This document shows positions 37,298 through 46,676 of a stretch of 64,000 bases of DNA, piece by piece. The DNA lies in contig OY970298.1 in assembly GCA_963716215.1 (NCBI GenBank), positions 3,038,001-3,102,000 on the forward strand, written 5' to 3'. Every line of letters starts with the position of its first letter. Position 1 is the stretch's first letter. The stretch comes from JACVRW01 sp963716215. GTDB lineage: Bacteria > Actinomycetota > Thermoleophilia > Solirubrobacterales > Thermoleophilaceae. The position numbers were made by a program, and so were the translations under genes. The notes beneath the pieces were generated by a model. The model searched no databases and was not told where the DNA came from. It saw nothing but the letters and a program-made list of their open reading frames with translations.

Positions 37298-38068
37298 TTA
37301 GGACTCCGCGGTCGCGCGATCCTTCCCGTCCCACACGGCGAGCTCGAACAGCTCGGCGCGCGGCACGCCCGTCGCCGTCAAGACGCAGGTGTGGCCCGCC
37401 CGCAGCCACGTGACGATCGTCCGCCCGTGGCGCCGGAGGTAGCGCAACTCGATGCCGGCGAGGACCGTTCGTCGTGCCCCCGCAGGCCAGGCGAGCGGGT
37501 CAGCGGACACGATCGAATATGCGGCGCGCCGGCGACCGTGCGCGTAGAACACGGTCCGCGTCGCACGACTGTCGACGTCGTCCGCCCGGGCTCCAGACGC
37601 GTGCCAGCCGAGCTTTGCCCCGTACGCCGGAAACGACACTCCGGCCACCGACGCCGCGAGCTGGGTTGGGTCGACCGGATCGCGCGCCGGCGCGGGCGCG
37701 CTCGCCCCCCGGGCCGCCAGCCCGGCGACCTGGAGCACCGTCGGCTCGCCCGCCCCGTCAGGCACCAGGAGCACCGCCAGCAGGACGGCCAGCGCGACCG
37801 CACCGGTGACGAACACCGGTCGCCACAGCGGCGCCTTGCGGCTGGGCTCGGTCCGGAGCCGGGCGTGGAGCCGGGCCGGGGCGGCGACGTCGACCGCTCT
37901 GACCGCGTCGAGCGCGGCTCGCTGCGCCCCTACCAGCGCCACCAGCTCGGGCGAGCGGGTAACGCGGGCCGCGACCCGCGCGCGCCGACCCGCCGGCAGC
38001 GAGCCGTCCGCGAACGCCGCGAGCTCGGCGCGCTCGGCGTCGCTCAGTTGTCCGTCTGCACCAACCAC
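37298..38068 (-). CDS. Anti-sigma-factor-like membrane protein
   Basis: A 256-residue protein starting at GTG 38068 (AGGAGG about seven bases upstream). The cytoplasmic part GQLSDAERAELAAFADGSLP and RRARVAARVTRSPELVALVG resembles zinc-finger anti-sigma factors but has no cysteine ligands. One helix (PVFVTGAVALAVLLAVLLV) is followed by an extracytoplasmic domain (AYGAKLGWHASGARADDVDS, RRAAYSIVSADPLAWPAGAR, TWLRAGHTCVLTATGVP). No sigma factor is next to it. Divergent from the metalloprotease. Confidence 0.62.
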   Translation of the reverse strand: MVGADGQLSDAERAELAAFADGSLPAGRRARVAARVTRSPELVALVGAQRAALDAVRAVDVAAPARLHARLRTEPSRKAPLWRPVFVTGAVALAVLLAVLLVPDGAGEPTVLQVAGLAARGASAPAPARDPVDPTQLAASVAGVSFPAYGAKLGWHASGARADDVDSRATRTVFYAHGRRRAAYSIVSADPLAWPAGARRTVLAGIELRYLRRHGRTIVTWLRAGHTCVLTATGVPRAELFELAVWDGKDRATAES

Positions 38069-38186
38069 CCTCACCCCTCCTGACTCCGACGGAGGCAGAT
38101 TGCTTCCCGCGAGTCGGGAAGGAGTCGCGAGCGAGCGGAGTCCTGGTGGACGAAAGCCGCATTCGCCAACAGGAGGGTCGTGCCCC

Positions 38187-39869
38187 ATGGTCGTCCATCA
38201 CCCGAACCTCAGCTCGCGCGCCAGCGCCCTGGCCATCGCTCTGGTGCTGCTGGTACTGCTGGCCGTCGCCGCGCCCGCGGCGAACGGCAAGGGCGCGTGG
38301 ACGCGCACCATCGCCCCGGGGCTCTCCGCCGGCGAGCTCGGACTCCCTGCCGGGACCTCCGCGCAGCGGCTGGCGCGCGCGGCGCTGAGGCGTGAGTCGC
38401 AGCGTCTCGGCCTGGCGAGGTCGCTTCGAGGAGTACGTCTCGATCGCAGGCAGCACGTGCCCGGAGGCGCGGATGGAGCCGCGCCGCTCGAGCTGCTGCG
38501 CTTCCACCAGACCGTGGCTGGGGTGCGGGTCCTGTGGAGCCAGATCGACGTCACGATCGCCGCCGGGCGCGTCAGCTCGATCTCGGCGACCGCCGTGCCG
38601 ATCGCGGCCAGGCGACTCGCTCGACACCCCGAGGTGAGCCGCGCCGAGGCGCTGCGGATCGCGCGCCGCGCGGTCACGGGTCGCGAGCAGGCCCTCACGC
38701 CGTTGCGGGTGGCCTACGCGGGCAAGCCGACGGTGGGCAAGGCGAAGGCGCGCACGGCGCGGCTCGCGTGGGTCGTGGAGGTCACGCCTGTGTCCGCGGG
38801 CGAGGCCGAGGCGAGCACGCCGCTCTGCATCATCGTCAGCGCCAAGACCGGACAGGTGATCGGACGCTGGCGCGGCATCGCCGACCGCCCCGACCGGGGG
38901 CCCAACGCGCGTGGCGCGGCCGGTCCCATCGGCACCGCCCGCGCCACGGGAACCGTCACGCAGCTGCTGGTCGGCAACGGAACCAACGGCGGGTCGGGTG
39001 CGCCGGTCTACGCCCGCTACAACGTCACCGGCGATCCGCGCCTGAAGGGAGTCTGGCCAAGCTACGTCCAGGCGCGCGTTGCGCCCACCAACACGGTGAT
39101 GGACATGGCCAGCGCAAACGCGGCCAACGTCGCGCGCACGATCTGCGAGCTGCGCGGCTACTGCGGCCAGGACGGCGGCTTCCGGGATCGCACCAGCACC
39201 TATTCGGGCACCGTGACCGCGTGGCAGCTGGCCGGCAACACCCCGGCCGGCTCACGTACGCGCCCGTCGACCCTGCTCGTGGAGCTCGCGCGTGAAGACG
39301 TGATGGGCCTGAACAGCGCCAACGACGTGGTCGCCCACGAGATGGGACACATCATGGACTGGAGCTACGCGGGCGATCGCGACCACTCGTCGACGGAGAA
39401 CCAGGCCGGCGAGGTCCAGGAGGCGCTCGCCGACATGTTCGCCTACGAGTACGACCGCTTCGACGCCACGATCGCCGAGGAGAGCGACCTCGGCGTCAGC
39501 CGCAACATCGCCAACCCGAGCGACCGAAACAACCGGCACAACCTCAGCTTCCCGAACCACATGAGCGAGTACGACCCGTTCCGGTCGAGCTTCCCGCACT
39601 ACAACTCCACGATCCTGAGCCACGCCTACTACCGCTTGGTACAGGCCGTCGGCCACCCCAGGGCGGGACGCTTGCTGCACAACGTGCCCTCGTTCTTGAG
39701 CCCTCGGCCGACCTTCAAGGAGGTCGCGAACGCCTTCTACCACAGGGCGTTCACGATCTACGGCGGGGAGGTGACGAGCGCGACCGACTCGGCCTTCCGT
39801 GCAGTCGGTCTGCCACCCCGCCTGATCGGCAAGCCGTGCCTGCCCTCTTGCTCCGCTCGCAATGGGTGA
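38187..39869 (+). CDS. Secreted M4 (thermolysin-like) zinc metalloprotease
   Basis: A 560-residue exported protease precursor. Signal peptide (LAIALVLLVLLAVAAPAANG), an FTP/PepSY-type propeptide (VRLDRRQHVPGGADGAAPLE, LLRFHQTVAGVRVLWSQIDV, LAWVVEVTPVSAG), then the catalytic domain with H384-E-M-G-H388 (VVAHEMGHIMDWSYAG) and the third ligand Glu in GEVQEALADMFAYEY. The C-terminal part has HAYYRLVQAVGHPRAGRLL and ends in CLPSCSARNG. AGGAGG ten bases before ATG 38187 supports the start. Confidence 0.9.
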   Translation: MVVHHPNLSSRASALAIALVLLVLLAVAAPAANGKGAWTRTIAPGLSAGELGLPAGTSAQRLARAALRRESQRLGLARSLRGVRLDRRQHVPGGADGAAPLELLRFHQTVAGVRVLWSQIDVTIAAGRVSSISATAVPIAARRLARHPEVSRAEALRIARRAVTGREQALTPLRVAYAGKPTVGKAKARTARLAWVVEVTPVSAGEAEASTPLCIIVSAKTGQVIGRWRGIADRPDRGPNARGAAGPIGTARATGTVTQLLVGNGTNGGSGAPVYARYNVTGDPRLKGVWPSYVQARVAPTNTVMDMASANAANVARTICELRGYCGQDGGFRDRTSTYSGTVTAWQLAGNTPAGSRTRPSTLLVELAREDVMGLNSANDVVAHEMGHIMDWSYAGDRDHSSTENQAGEVQEALADMFAYEYDRFDATIAEESDLGVSRNIANPSDRNNRHNLSFPNHMSEYDPFRSSFPHYNSTILSHAYYRLVQAVGHPRAGRLLHNVPSFLSPRPTFKEVANAFYHRAFTIYGGEVTSATDSAFRAVGLPPRLIGKPCLPSCSARNG

Positions 39870-39946
39870 AACCACCCATTGCCGGCTCGAGCAAGTTGGG
39901 TGATTCCGCCGAAGCAGCGGCGGGCGGGCGGCGGCAGATTGCGGGC

Positions 39947-42181
39947 ATGGCTACGAACGAGGCAGAACTGACCGGCCGGGCGGCGCGCGAACGGTTGATC
40001 GAGGGACTCCCGGTGAGTGAGCGGCGGATGGCGCTCGCCGGGATCTCGACCGCTGTGCTGGAGGGCGGCGAGGGCACACCCGTGGTGCTGCTTCACGGCC
40101 CGAGCGGCAACGCGGCCCACTGGATGGACGTGATCCCGGCGCTGGCGGAGAGCCATCGCGTGGTGGTGCCGGACCTGCCGGGCCACGGCGCCTCGGAGCT
40201 GACCGAGGGCGATCCGGACGCTCCCCGCGTGCTCGCCTGGCTCGGCGAGCTGGTCGAGCGCACCTGCACGTCGCCGCCGGTGCTGGTGGGCTTCGCGCTC
40301 GGGGGCGCCATCGCGGCGCGCTTCGCGATCGATCGCCCCGACGAGATCAGCGGGCTGGTGCTGGTGGACTCGCTCGGCCTGCGCGCGTTCGACCCGGCAC
40401 CGGAGTTCGGGGCCGCCCTGCACGACTTCGCCACCGATCCGAACGAGCGGACCCACGAGCTGCTCTGGCAGCAGTGCGCGCTGGACCTGGGCGGAATGCG
40501 CGAGCGGATCGGCACCCGATGGGAGGCGTTCGAGGCGTACAACATCGAGCGCGCCCGCACGCCGAGCCAACAGGCCGCCCTGGGGCTGCTGATGGAGGAG
40601 TTCGGGCTGCCGGCGATCCCGGCCGACGAGCTCGGCCGGGTGACCGTGCCGACGACGCTGATCTGGGGTCGTCACGACCTCGCAACGCCGCTCGACACGG
40701 CCCGGATGGCGAGCGAACGCTACGGCTGGCCCTTGCGGGTGATCGAGGACTGCGCCGACGATCCTCCGATCGAGCGGCCGGACGCGTTCATGGCGGCGCT
40801 GGGCCAGACCCTGGCTGTCGAGGCGCTCCGAGCACGTCTGGACGGTCAGCTCGTGCTCCCCGGTGAGGCGGACTTCGACGAAGCGACGCTGCTCTGGAAC
40901 GGCGCGATCCAGAAGGCTCCGGCGCTCGTGGTGCGGCCGTCCGGGACGTCGGACGTGGTCGCCGCGGTCGACGTCGCCCGTACCCATTTGCTCTCGCCGA
41001 GCGTGCGCGGCGGCGGGCACAACATCGCCGGCACTGCGCTCGCGGACGGCGGTGTGACGATCGACATGTCGGGACTCCGCGAGGTGCGCGTGGACCCCGA
41101 CGCCCGGACCGCGACCGTGCAGCCCGGATGCCTGCTCAGCGACGTCGACCGCGAGACCCAGCGCCACGGCCTGGCCACCCCGCTCGGCTTCATCTCCGAG
41201 GTGGGCGTCGCGGGGCTCACGCTCGGCGGCGGGCTCGGCTACCTCACGAGGCGCTTCGGCTGGACCGTCGACAACCTGCTGGAGGTGGAGATCGTCACGG
41301 CGGACGGCTCGGTTCGCCGCGCCGCGCCGGACGAGAACGAGGACCTGTTCTGGGCGGTCCGCGGCGCGGGCGCCAACCTCGGCGTGGTGACCTCGTTCAC
41401 GTTCCGCCTGCACGAGGTCGGCCCGACAGTCTACGGGGGGCTGATCGCGTGGCCGTTCGAGCGCGCGGAGGAGATCCTCGACGCCTACCGGTCGCTCACC
41501 GCCGAGGCGCCGCGGGAGCTGGCGGTGTGGATGAACCTCCTACGCGCGCCGGCGGCGCCGTTCGTGCCGGAAGCGTGGCACGGAGAGCGGGTCTGCGCGA
41601 TGGTCGTTTGCTACACCGGCGACCTCGACCGAGTGGACGAAGCCATGGCGCCGATAAGGGCGCTGGCCGACCCGGTCGTGGATCTGCTCGCGGAGCAGCC
41701 GTACACCCAGGTCCAGTCCTACCTCGACGACACCGAGCCGAAGGGCGACCACTACTACTGGAAGACCGGGTTCATCGGCGAGCTCGACGACGGACTGCTC
41801 GCGACCCTGCGCGAGCTGGGGGCCGAGTGCCCAATGCCGCGAGGGCAGCTCGGGGTCCTGCATCTCGACGGGGCACTGAACGAGCGCGCCGGCGACGACG
41901 GCGCGGTCGGCAACCGCGACGTCCGTTACGTGTTCGGGGCACTGGGGATGTGGGAGCCCGGCGAACCCCGCGCCGAAGAGTTCTCCGACTGGGTGCGGGA
42001 AGCCTGGGAGCGGGTCCGCCCGTTCTCCACGGGCAGCAGCTACATCAACTTCCAGAGCGCCGACGAGGGCGAGGAGCGCATCCGCGCCACGTACGGGGCG
42101 AATTTCGAGCGCCTCGCGGAAATCAAGCGGCGGTACGACCCGGACAACCTGTTCCGGTCCAACCGCAACATCCGCGCCTAG
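39947..42181 (+). CDS. Fusion of inactive alpha/beta-hydrolase and BBE-type FAD-linked oxidase
   Basis: A 744-residue two-domain protein. Residues 25-295 follow the alpha/beta-hydrolase fold (VVLLHGPSGNAAHW, RVVVPDLPGHGASELT, GRHDLATPLDTARMAS), but the nucleophile elbow reads VGFALGG, with Ala117 in place of Ser, and the usual catalytic His is missing (DCADDPPIERPDAF). Residues 325-744 are an FAD-linked oxidase: His358 in RGGGHNIAG for covalent FAD, LTLGGGLGYLTRRFGWTVDN, and the berberine-bridge C-terminus YGANFERLAEIKRRYDPDNL. The second FAD-linking Cys is replaced (Ile416). The one unbroken frame and coding linker argue against an assembly join. Confidence 0.88.
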   Translation: MATNEAELTGRAARERLIEGLPVSERRMALAGISTAVLEGGEGTPVVLLHGPSGNAAHWMDVIPALAESHRVVVPDLPGHGASELTEGDPDAPRVLAWLGELVERTCTSPPVLVGFALGGAIAARFAIDRPDEISGLVLVDSLGLRAFDPAPEFGAALHDFATDPNERTHELLWQQCALDLGGMRERIGTRWEAFEAYNIERARTPSQQAALGLLMEEFGLPAIPADELGRVTVPTTLIWGRHDLATPLDTARMASERYGWPLRVIEDCADDPPIERPDAFMAALGQTLAVEALRARLDGQLVLPGEADFDEATLLWNGAIQKAPALVVRPSGTSDVVAAVDVARTHLLSPSVRGGGHNIAGTALADGGVTIDMSGLREVRVDPDARTATVQPGCLLSDVDRETQRHGLATPLGFISEVGVAGLTLGGGLGYLTRRFGWTVDNLLEVEIVTADGSVRRAAPDENEDLFWAVRGAGANLGVVTSFTFRLHEVGPTVYGGLIAWPFERAEEILDAYRSLTAEAPRELAVWMNLLRAPAAPFVPEAWHGERVCAMVVCYTGDLDRVDEAMAPIRALADPVVDLLAEQPYTQVQSYLDDTEPKGDHYYWKTGFIGELDDGLLATLRELGAECPMPRGQLGVLHLDGALNERAGDDGAVGNRDVRYVFGALGMWEPGEPRAEEFSDWVREAWERVRPFSTGSSYINFQSADEGEERIRATYGANFERLAEIKRRYDPDNLFRSNRNIRA

Positions 42182-42205
42182 GCGAGCGCCAGCGCCCGCC
42201 GTCCG

Positions 42206-42763
42206 GTGCCGAGGATCATCAGCGCGCGGCGGCTCGCGAGCTCCGAGCAACTGCCGGACCAGATCGACCGGCTCTACCGCGCCGCCTGGGCAATGTGCGG
42301 CTCGCCGCACGACGCCGAGGACCTAGTGCAGGAGACCTTCGCGAGGGTGCTCGCCCGCCCGCGGCGCCTGAGCCGGGACCACGACCTGCCCTATCTGCTC
42401 GGGGCGCTGCGCAACACATATCTCACGAGCATCAGGACGGCGAGCCGGCGGCCGCGCACGGTCGAGCTGTCGCCCGAGACGAGCGAGACCCTCCGCTCGG
42501 ACCTGGCCGACCCCGAGGCCGCGGCGGAGCATCGCGAGCTGCTCGCCACCATCGCGGCGCTGCCCGATGACTTTCGCGACGCCGTCGTGGCGGTGGACCT
42601 GGTGGGCCTCTCCTATCGCGAGGCCGCGCGCCTACTCGGCGCCCCCGAAGGCACGATCACCACCCGCCTCTTCCGCGCCCGCCAACGCATCGCGAGCGCC
42701 ATCCCTCCCATCCGGCTGCAAACCGGGTTGCAGACCTCTCGGCAGGGGAGGAATCGGCCGTAG
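42206..42763 (+). CDS. ECF-type RNA polymerase sigma factor
   Basis: A 185-residue sigma factor with region 2 (IDRLYRAAWAMCGSPHDAED, LVQETFARVLARPRRLSR, YLLGALRNTYLTSIRTASRR) and region 4 (LPDDFRDAVVAVDLVGLSYR, EAARLLGAPEGTITTRLFRA, RQRIASA). Starts at GTG 42206, 24 bases after the fusion gene. No anti-sigma gene follows at once, so control is either by the anti-sigma-like protein at 37298 or by another means. Confidence 0.85.
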   Translation: MPRIISARRLASSEQLPDQIDRLYRAAWAMCGSPHDAEDLVQETFARVLARPRRLSRDHDLPYLLGALRNTYLTSIRTASRRPRTVELSPETSETLRSDLADPEAAAEHRELLATIAALPDDFRDAVVAVDLVGLSYREAARLLGAPEGTITTRLFRARQRIASAIPPIRLQTGLQTSRQGRNRP

Positions 42764-42801
42764 GATGACGACGCGGCCGGGCACCCACCGCGAACTGGAA
42801 T

Positions 42802-43263
42802 ATGGATACGGCAAAACGCGGCAACTACGAGTCCGGCTCCGACTACGTGCTGGAGTATGGCGAGCTCCGATTCACGTTCAACGAGCGTGACTTCACCGAG
42901 CGCGTGGAGCAGGCGGCGTCGAAGCTCGGCTTCGTCGACGGACCGCTCGGCGATGACGAGCGCGAGGACCTCGTGAACCTCGCCGTCAACGGTGAGGTCC
43001 TCGAGCCGCAGTCGGAGCTCGGTGAGCACATCAACTTCTGCTGGGGCGACCTGAACGGTCCCTCGGAGCGCTCACTCGTGCACTGGATCCGCCGCCTGGT
43101 GTTCCGCGGCGCCTGGCTCGACCAGAGAGTGATGGAGGGCGAGCTCGAGGTCGTGTTCGAGGAGACCACCCACTCGTTCGGATACGCGCAGCCCGATCGC
43201 AACTTCGAGCTGATCGAGCTCTCGCCCGAGCCGAGCTGGCGCGCCGTCGCGTATCGGCGATAG
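42802..43263 (+). CDS. Protein of unknown function
   Basis: A 153-residue soluble acidic protein with no recognised family. It has KRGNYESGSDYVLEYGELRF, DFTERVEQAASKLGFVDGPL, EREDLVNLAVNGEVLEPQSE, NFCWGDLNGPSERSLVHWIR and FEETTHSFGYAQPDRNFEL. No signal peptide or membrane helix. Sits 38 bases after the sigma gene and 40 bases before the copper monooxygenase, so it may belong to the same unit. Confidence 0.65.
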   Translation: MDTAKRGNYESGSDYVLEYGELRFTFNERDFTERVEQAASKLGFVDGPLGDDEREDLVNLAVNGEVLEPQSELGEHINFCWGDLNGPSERSLVHWIRRLVFRGAWLDQRVMEGELEVVFEETTHSFGYAQPDRNFELIELSPEPSWRAVAYRR

Positions 43264-43303
43264 GCTTCCTGCAGTCGCGCTGCAAGATCCTGGAGGAGGA
43301 GTG

Positions 43304-44674
43304 ATGCGCAAGCTGCTGGTGGTCGCCATGGCGGCCGCCCTAGTCGGGTTGGTGGCCGCCCCCGCGGCCGGCGCCAAGGAGCGCCTGCTCACCCTGTACT
43401 CGCCGAAGATCGACTCGCTGCCCTACGTGCACGACACGCACGAGGTGGCGCTCGCGGCCGACGGCGTGGGTGCCCCGAAGCAGCCCGGCTACATCCTCGG
43501 CTTCAAGGAGATGGCGCTGGTCGACTCCAAGGACCCTGACGCCAAGCCGCTGCCGATCGCGAAGATGATGGTGCACCACTTCCTCTACTTCGCCCCGGGC
43601 CGCGTCGACCAGGGTCAGGGCAGCTGCTGGGGCCGCTCCGGCTTCATCGGCGGCCGCGGCGAGGAGCACCCGCTCGGCCATCCCCAGACGCTGCTGCCGC
43701 GCAGCGCGCGCAACGTCTACGGCATCAACAACCGCACCGATGCCGGAGCAGCGCCGAACTGGCGCCTCACCGCGATGGTGATGAACCACTACAAGCGCCC
43801 CAAGAGCTTCTACGTGCGCACGAGGGTCTGGTACACGACCGAGCAGCGCCAGTCGGTGCTCCCGATCGTGATCGGCGACTGCTCGCAGCTCTTCAATGGC
43901 ATGTCCTACGACGTTCCGGGCGGCCGCAAGAAGGGCTCCAACTTCGTCGACTCGAGCGACTGGGTGGCGCCGTTCAACGGCCGCATGCTGGTCGCCTCCT
44001 CCCATCAGCACGGCGGCGGCAAGTACCACACGCTCGACAGCCGTACCTGCCAGCGCCGGCTGTTCAAGGCGCCCGTGTACCACGGCCTGGCGAAGCACCC
44101 CTACAACTCGATCCGCCCGATCCTGCACGAACCCGGGCCGATCGGCACCGGGGCGTACGCCACCGCGAAGGGCATCCCGATCGCCAAGGGCGAGGTGCTG
44201 CGCCGTACCGCGGTGCACGACAACCACAACCTGCACGTGGCCTCGATGGGGTTCTGGGCCACCTGGTTCGTCGAGGACGACTCCATCAAGAAGTGCGGCA
44301 AGCTGCCCAACGACATCGTTGAGATCAACAAGCCGAAGCGCTACGACAAGACGCCCGACTACGACCTCGAGGTGCCGCAGCTGTCCAAGCCGAAGGGCGC
44401 CATGGCCGCGTTCGACGGAGGTCCGCTGGAGATCGGCGACGACTTCTTCCGGCCCGGCCGGATCACGGCCAAGGCCGGGGAGACGGTCACCTGGAGCTTC
44501 GGCGGCTCACGACCGCACAGCGTGACCGTGGCGAACGGACCGCGCGGCTTCTCCTCGGTCTACTGGGGCCGCACGAGCGGCAGCTTCAGCTACACGCCGA
44601 CGGTGAAGGGCACGTACAAGCTGGTCTGCCTGGTGCACCCCACCACGATGGCGGAGACGCTGGTCGTCAAGTAG
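43304..44674 (+). CDS. PHM-like copper monooxygenase fused to a cupredoxin domain
   Basis: A secreted 456-residue protein. After a signal peptide (LLVVAMAAALVGLVAAPAAG) comes a region with the ligand pattern of type II copper, ascorbate-dependent monooxygenases (PHM/DBM): His91-His92 (MMVHHFLYF), His162 (AMVMNHYKRP), His234-x-His236 (SSHQHGGG) and Met315 in HVASMGFWATWF. Residues about 385-456 form a plastocyanin-like domain with type 1 copper ligands His405 (RPHSVTVA), Cys442, His445 and Met449 (LVCLVHPTTMAE). Such a fusion could deliver electrons in place of ascorbate. AGGAGG lies just before ATG 43304. Confidence 0.8.
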   Translation: MRKLLVVAMAAALVGLVAAPAAGAKERLLTLYSPKIDSLPYVHDTHEVALAADGVGAPKQPGYILGFKEMALVDSKDPDAKPLPIAKMMVHHFLYFAPGRVDQGQGSCWGRSGFIGGRGEEHPLGHPQTLLPRSARNVYGINNRTDAGAAPNWRLTAMVMNHYKRPKSFYVRTRVWYTTEQRQSVLPIVIGDCSQLFNGMSYDVPGGRKKGSNFVDSSDWVAPFNGRMLVASSHQHGGGKYHTLDSRTCQRRLFKAPVYHGLAKHPYNSIRPILHEPGPIGTGAYATAKGIPIAKGEVLRRTAVHDNHNLHVASMGFWATWFVEDDSIKKCGKLPNDIVEINKPKRYDKTPDYDLEVPQLSKPKGAMAAFDGGPLEIGDDFFRPGRITAKAGETVTWSFGGSRPHSVTVANGPRGFSSVYWGRTSGSFSYTPTVKGTYKLVCLVHPTTMAETLVVK

Positions 44675-44676
44675 GG

Positions 44677-45767
44677 CTACTTCAGGTCGTCGCCGTGGAG
44701 GGTTCCGCTCTCCACGGTGGCGCCCAGCACGACCCAGGACGTGGCCCAGCGCAGCAGCTCCGTGTCGTCGCCGCCCGCGGCGAGGATCGTGAGCGTGCCC
44801 CCTCCTCGGTCGCCCGTCCGGCGCCGAAGACTCGCCTGCGCGTGCCCGGGGGAAGCGTGTGCAGGGCGTCGACCACCACGGCGGCGTGACCGCCGCGCTC
44901 GACCTGGCGCTTGGCGCGCTCGACCGCCAGCTCGGCGGCCTGCGCCTGCGCCTCGGGTGAGCGCTCGAAGCTGCCGCCCACGACGGGCGGACCCAGCTCG
45001 CGCCACGCGCCGACCTCCTCCGGCCGGACCCCCGCGAGGGCGATCTGCACCCCCACGTCCGGGTAGCTGGCGGCCAGCTCCTTGACCGCCTCGCGCAGCA
45101 GCTTGGTCGCGCCGGCGCCGGGCGGCCCGACGATGGCGACGCGCGAGCCCTTCCCGTAGGGCATGCCGCCCAGCTCGCCGAGGCGCTCCTTCGCGAACAC
45201 CGGCGTGAGGTCGCCGAACCAGGGCCGCTGCTCGGGCGGCTCGGCGTCGGCCCCGTTGACACTCTCCACACGGATCAGCGACGGGTGGCGCTCGTTGCGG
45301 CGCGGCGGCCGCACCGGTCCGCTGACCTCGTCGCCGGAGCGCAGCTCACAGCGGCGGATCTGGGCGGGCGAGACGTACACGTCTCCGCGCGACTGGCCGG
45401 CCGCGTCGAGGCGCAGGAAGCCCGATCCGTTGGCCAGGATGTCCAGGCCCCCGGTGAGGATCTCCTCGTCGGAGACCTCGTCCTCCACCTCGGGCTCCTC
45501 CTCGACGACGTCAGCCTCCGCCTCGGCGGGCTCGTCCTCGTCCTCGTCCTCGGCGGCTCCCTCGAGGCTCTCCTCGGACGGAACCTCGTCCGGGTCCGGC
45601 TCCTCCTCGACCGCTTCGGGGGCGCCGCCTCCCTGGGCGTCGAGGATGACGCCGATCAGGTCGCCCTTGCGCTTGGAGCGATAGCCCTCGAGGCCGAGCT
45701 CGGAGGCGATCGCGTGCAGGTCGGCGAGCGGGCTGGCTTCGAGCTCTTTGCGTTGGAGGACCGTCAT
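44677..45767 (-). CDS. Truncated Rho-like protein with degenerate Walker A (one frameshift)
   Basis: Paralogue of transcription terminator Rho, about 363 residues. It keeps the N-terminal Rho_N motif (LADLHAIASELGLEGYRSKR), an acidic linker (about 51-101), the RNA-binding cold-shock-like domain (GSGFLRLDAAGQSRGDVYVS, PAQIRRCELRSGDEVSGPVR) and RPWFGDLTPVFAKERL. The P-loop reads GPPGAGATKLL, with Ala220 where Rho has the catalytic Lys, and the LLDSITRLARA helix is changed to VVDALHTLPPG. Near 44810 a GGGGG run breaks the frame; one more G gives TEEGGTLTILAAGG and the end GATVESGTLHGDDLK. The usual last 80 or so residues, with Q- and R-loops, are absent. Likely inactive as an ATPase. Confidence 0.78.
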
Positions 45768-45807
45768 GGGGCGGGGAACCCTAGCGAGCGGGTCGGCCGC
45801 CGGGCGG

Positions 45808-46655
45808 TCACCCGTCCTCCTTGACCGCGTCGAGCACCAGCTCCATCAGGCGGGCCAGCGTGTCGTCCGCGCTCGTGTTGTCGATGATGGCCACGCTCTC
45901 GGACCGGGCCCGTTCCCAGAGGTGGTCCTGGAGGCGCCGGATCTCCTCGAAGTGGGCCAGGTAGCGCTGAGCCGGCCGCGAGCCCGGCCGCAGCGAGAAG
46001 TGGCCGCGGTGGAGGTCGGGATCGTCAACCACAACGAGCGCCTCGACCAGCACGCAGCGCTCGCGCACGCGCGGGTGCACGCCCCCGGGGACGACGTGCA
46101 CGCCCTCCACCACCACGGGCTTGCCCTCGTCGGCGGCGCGTTCCACGATGGCGGCGATGCCGGTGCCCACCCGCTCGGCCTGGTCGCGATAGCCCGCGAT
46201 CCCGCCGACCTCGAAGGCCGAGCCGTGCACGGTGGGCATCGCCTCCTCGGTGAAGAAGGCGCGCAGCACCTGCCGGATCACGTCGGTGGCGATCACCCGG
46301 TTCACGCCGAGGCGCGCGCCGAGCTGCGCGGCCAGGGTCGACTTGCCCACGCCGGTCGTGCCCCCGATCAGCACGACCAGGGGCGGTCGAGCTGATCCAG
46401 CCGCCGCCAGCGGCGGTAGCGCCGCGCGGCCCTCTCCCCCACCTCGGCCACCAGCACATCCTCGACCAGCGCGTGCAGGGCCTCGACGTCGATCTCGGCC
46501 TGGCCCCGCTCGGACAGCCTCGTCTCGATCAGGCGGGCCAGCTCGAACGAGCGCTCGTGCGAGAGCGCCGTGGCGGACAGCGTCTGGGCCATCAACCCCT
46601 TCGAGTAGGGCAGGCCGTGGCCCTTGCTCACGATGATGGTCTCGCGTTCAGCCAT
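45808..46655 (-). CDS. pgk2: 2-phosphoglycerate kinase (one frameshift)
   Basis: Kinase that phosphorylates 2-phosphoglycerate to 2,3-bisphosphoglycerate. The reconstructed protein of about 282 residues has an N-terminal ATP-cone (SKGHGLPYSKGLMAQTLSAT, SHERSFELARLIETRLSER), a linker, then the P-loop GGTTGVGKSTLAAQLGARLG, RVIATDVIRQVLRAFF, VVVEGVHVVPGGVHP, RPAQRYLAHFEEIRRLQDHL and VAIIDNTSADDTLARLMELV. The two halves are separated at about 46378, where CCCCTGG probably lacks one C; with it RPLVVLIGGTTG is continuous. It lies just after the cDPG synthetase gene, giving both steps of one pathway. Confidence 0.85.
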
Positions 46656-46676
46656 TCGGCCAGCTCCACGAGCGCA

